A DNA stretch of 5,027 bases from Thermoplasmata archaeon (lineage in GTDB: Archaea; Thermoplasmatota; B47-G6; B47-G6B; 47-G6). The notes beneath the pieces were generated by a model. That model was not told the DNA's origin. It saw nothing but the letters and a program-made list of their open reading frames with translations, and searched no databases. The stretch's first letter is position 1; each line of letters opens with the position of its first letter. This document shows, piece by piece, positions 4,695 to 5,027 of the stretch. The stretch is from NCBI GenBank assembly GCA_003663565.1, contig QMTT01000093.1, positions 1-5,027 of the forward strand, written 5' to 3'. Both the position numbers and the translations under genes were made by a program.

Positions 4695-5027
4695 ATGGAG
4701 TACATATATGCTGCTTTGCTTCTCCACTCTGCAGGTAAGGAGATAACTGAAGAGAGCTTGAAGAAGGTTCTAGAGAGCGCAGGTATAGATGTAGATGAAG
4801 CAAGGGTAAAAGCTTTAGTATCTGCTCTTGAAGGCATTAACATAGAGGATGCTATTAAGAACGCAATGACATTCATGGCAGCCGCACCAGTAGCAGCTCC
4901 AGCAGCAGAGGCTCAAGCAAGTGTTGAAGAGGAGAAGAAAGAGGAAGAAGAGAAGAAAGAGGAGGAAAAGAAAGAAGAAACTTCAGAGGAAGAAGCTCTT
5001 GCTGGTCTTTCAGCACTCTTTGGTTGA
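4695..5027 (+). CDS. rpl12: Ribosomal stalk protein P1 (L12, archaeal type)
   Basis: P1 forms dimers on the P0 spine and recruits translational GTPases through its C-terminal tail. The complete 110-residue protein has the helical N-terminal dimerisation domain ([20 protein letters not shown], 1-20, then [20 protein letters not shown]). An alanine/proline hinge follows ([14 protein letters not shown], 62-75), then a Glu/Lys-rich stretch (about 77-98) and the conserved [10 protein letters not shown] end. Length and order are normal for archaea. It starts 27 bases after the P0 stop, with its own strong ribosome binding site. The final 90 bases are identical to the end of the P0 gene. The window ends exactly at its TGA, so nothing downstream can be judged. 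Confidence 0.97.
   Translation: MEYIYAALLLHSAGKEITEESLKKVLESAGIDVDEARVKALVSALEGINIEDAIKNAMTFMAAAPVAAPAAEAQASVEEEKKEEEEKKEEEKKEETSEEEALAGLSALFG
4938..5027 (+). repeat. 90-base direct repeat, copy 2 (P1 tail)
   Basis: This is the second copy of the repeat at 4578-4667, with no mismatches and including the stop codon. It is joined to a homopurine run that begins at 4926. Because the window ends here, the right border of the repeat is unknown. Confidence 0.97.

Noticed and set aside
4367..4876. Long minus-strand frame (169 codons) across the P0 and P1 tails
   Set aside because: It is rich in serine and phenylalanine, as expected from the complement of Glu/Lys codons, so it is a shadow of the real genes.

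Overview
The window reads as a chromosomal segment of a crenarchaeon (Thermoproteota). The evidence is the archaeal/eukaryotic-type ribosomal proteins, including P0 and P1 with a highly charged tail ending in [13 protein letters not shown]-containing Spt5 sits just upstream of L11, Shine-Dalgarno sites of the GGAGGTGA type precede the genes, and the promoters are TATA-box-like. Base composition is moderately AT-rich. The genus cannot be fixed from sequence alone.

Layout: the minus strand from about 1010 to the left edge carries the N-terminal ~336 residues of a radical SAM protein that resembles the archaeal COG1031 group; its C-terminus lies outside the window. A ~375-base divergent promoter region follows. 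The plus strand then carries spt5 (1386-2342), rpl11 (2349-2828), a 160-base leader, rpl1 (2989-3636), rpl10/P0 (3639 onward) and rpl12/P1 (4695-5027, ending exactly at the window edge). Spt5 helps RNA polymerase elongate. L11, P0 and P1 form the GTPase-associated centre and stalk that recruit translation factors, and L1 forms the mobile stalk at the ribosomal E site.

Five things depart from the ordinary. (1) Spt5 has about 160 extra, mostly helical residues inserted in its NGN domain. (2) The leader of rpl1 folds into a helix / 2x6 asymmetric loop / helix that matches the known L1-binding motif in form and key bases, and its 3' strand overlaps the L1 ribosome binding site. This is a strong candidate for an autogenous L1 operator. 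(3) The P0 gene is interrupted by an in-frame TAA at 4362-4364, with the rest of P0 continuing in the same frame. (4) The last 90 bases of the P0 and P1 genes are identical. (5) The radical SAM protein has a CX7CX2C cluster motif instead of CX3CX2C.

The best candidate for something undescribed is the enlarged Spt5. The L1 leader is the best-supported regulatory element. No mobile element, CRISPR array, tRNA or rRNA gene was seen.
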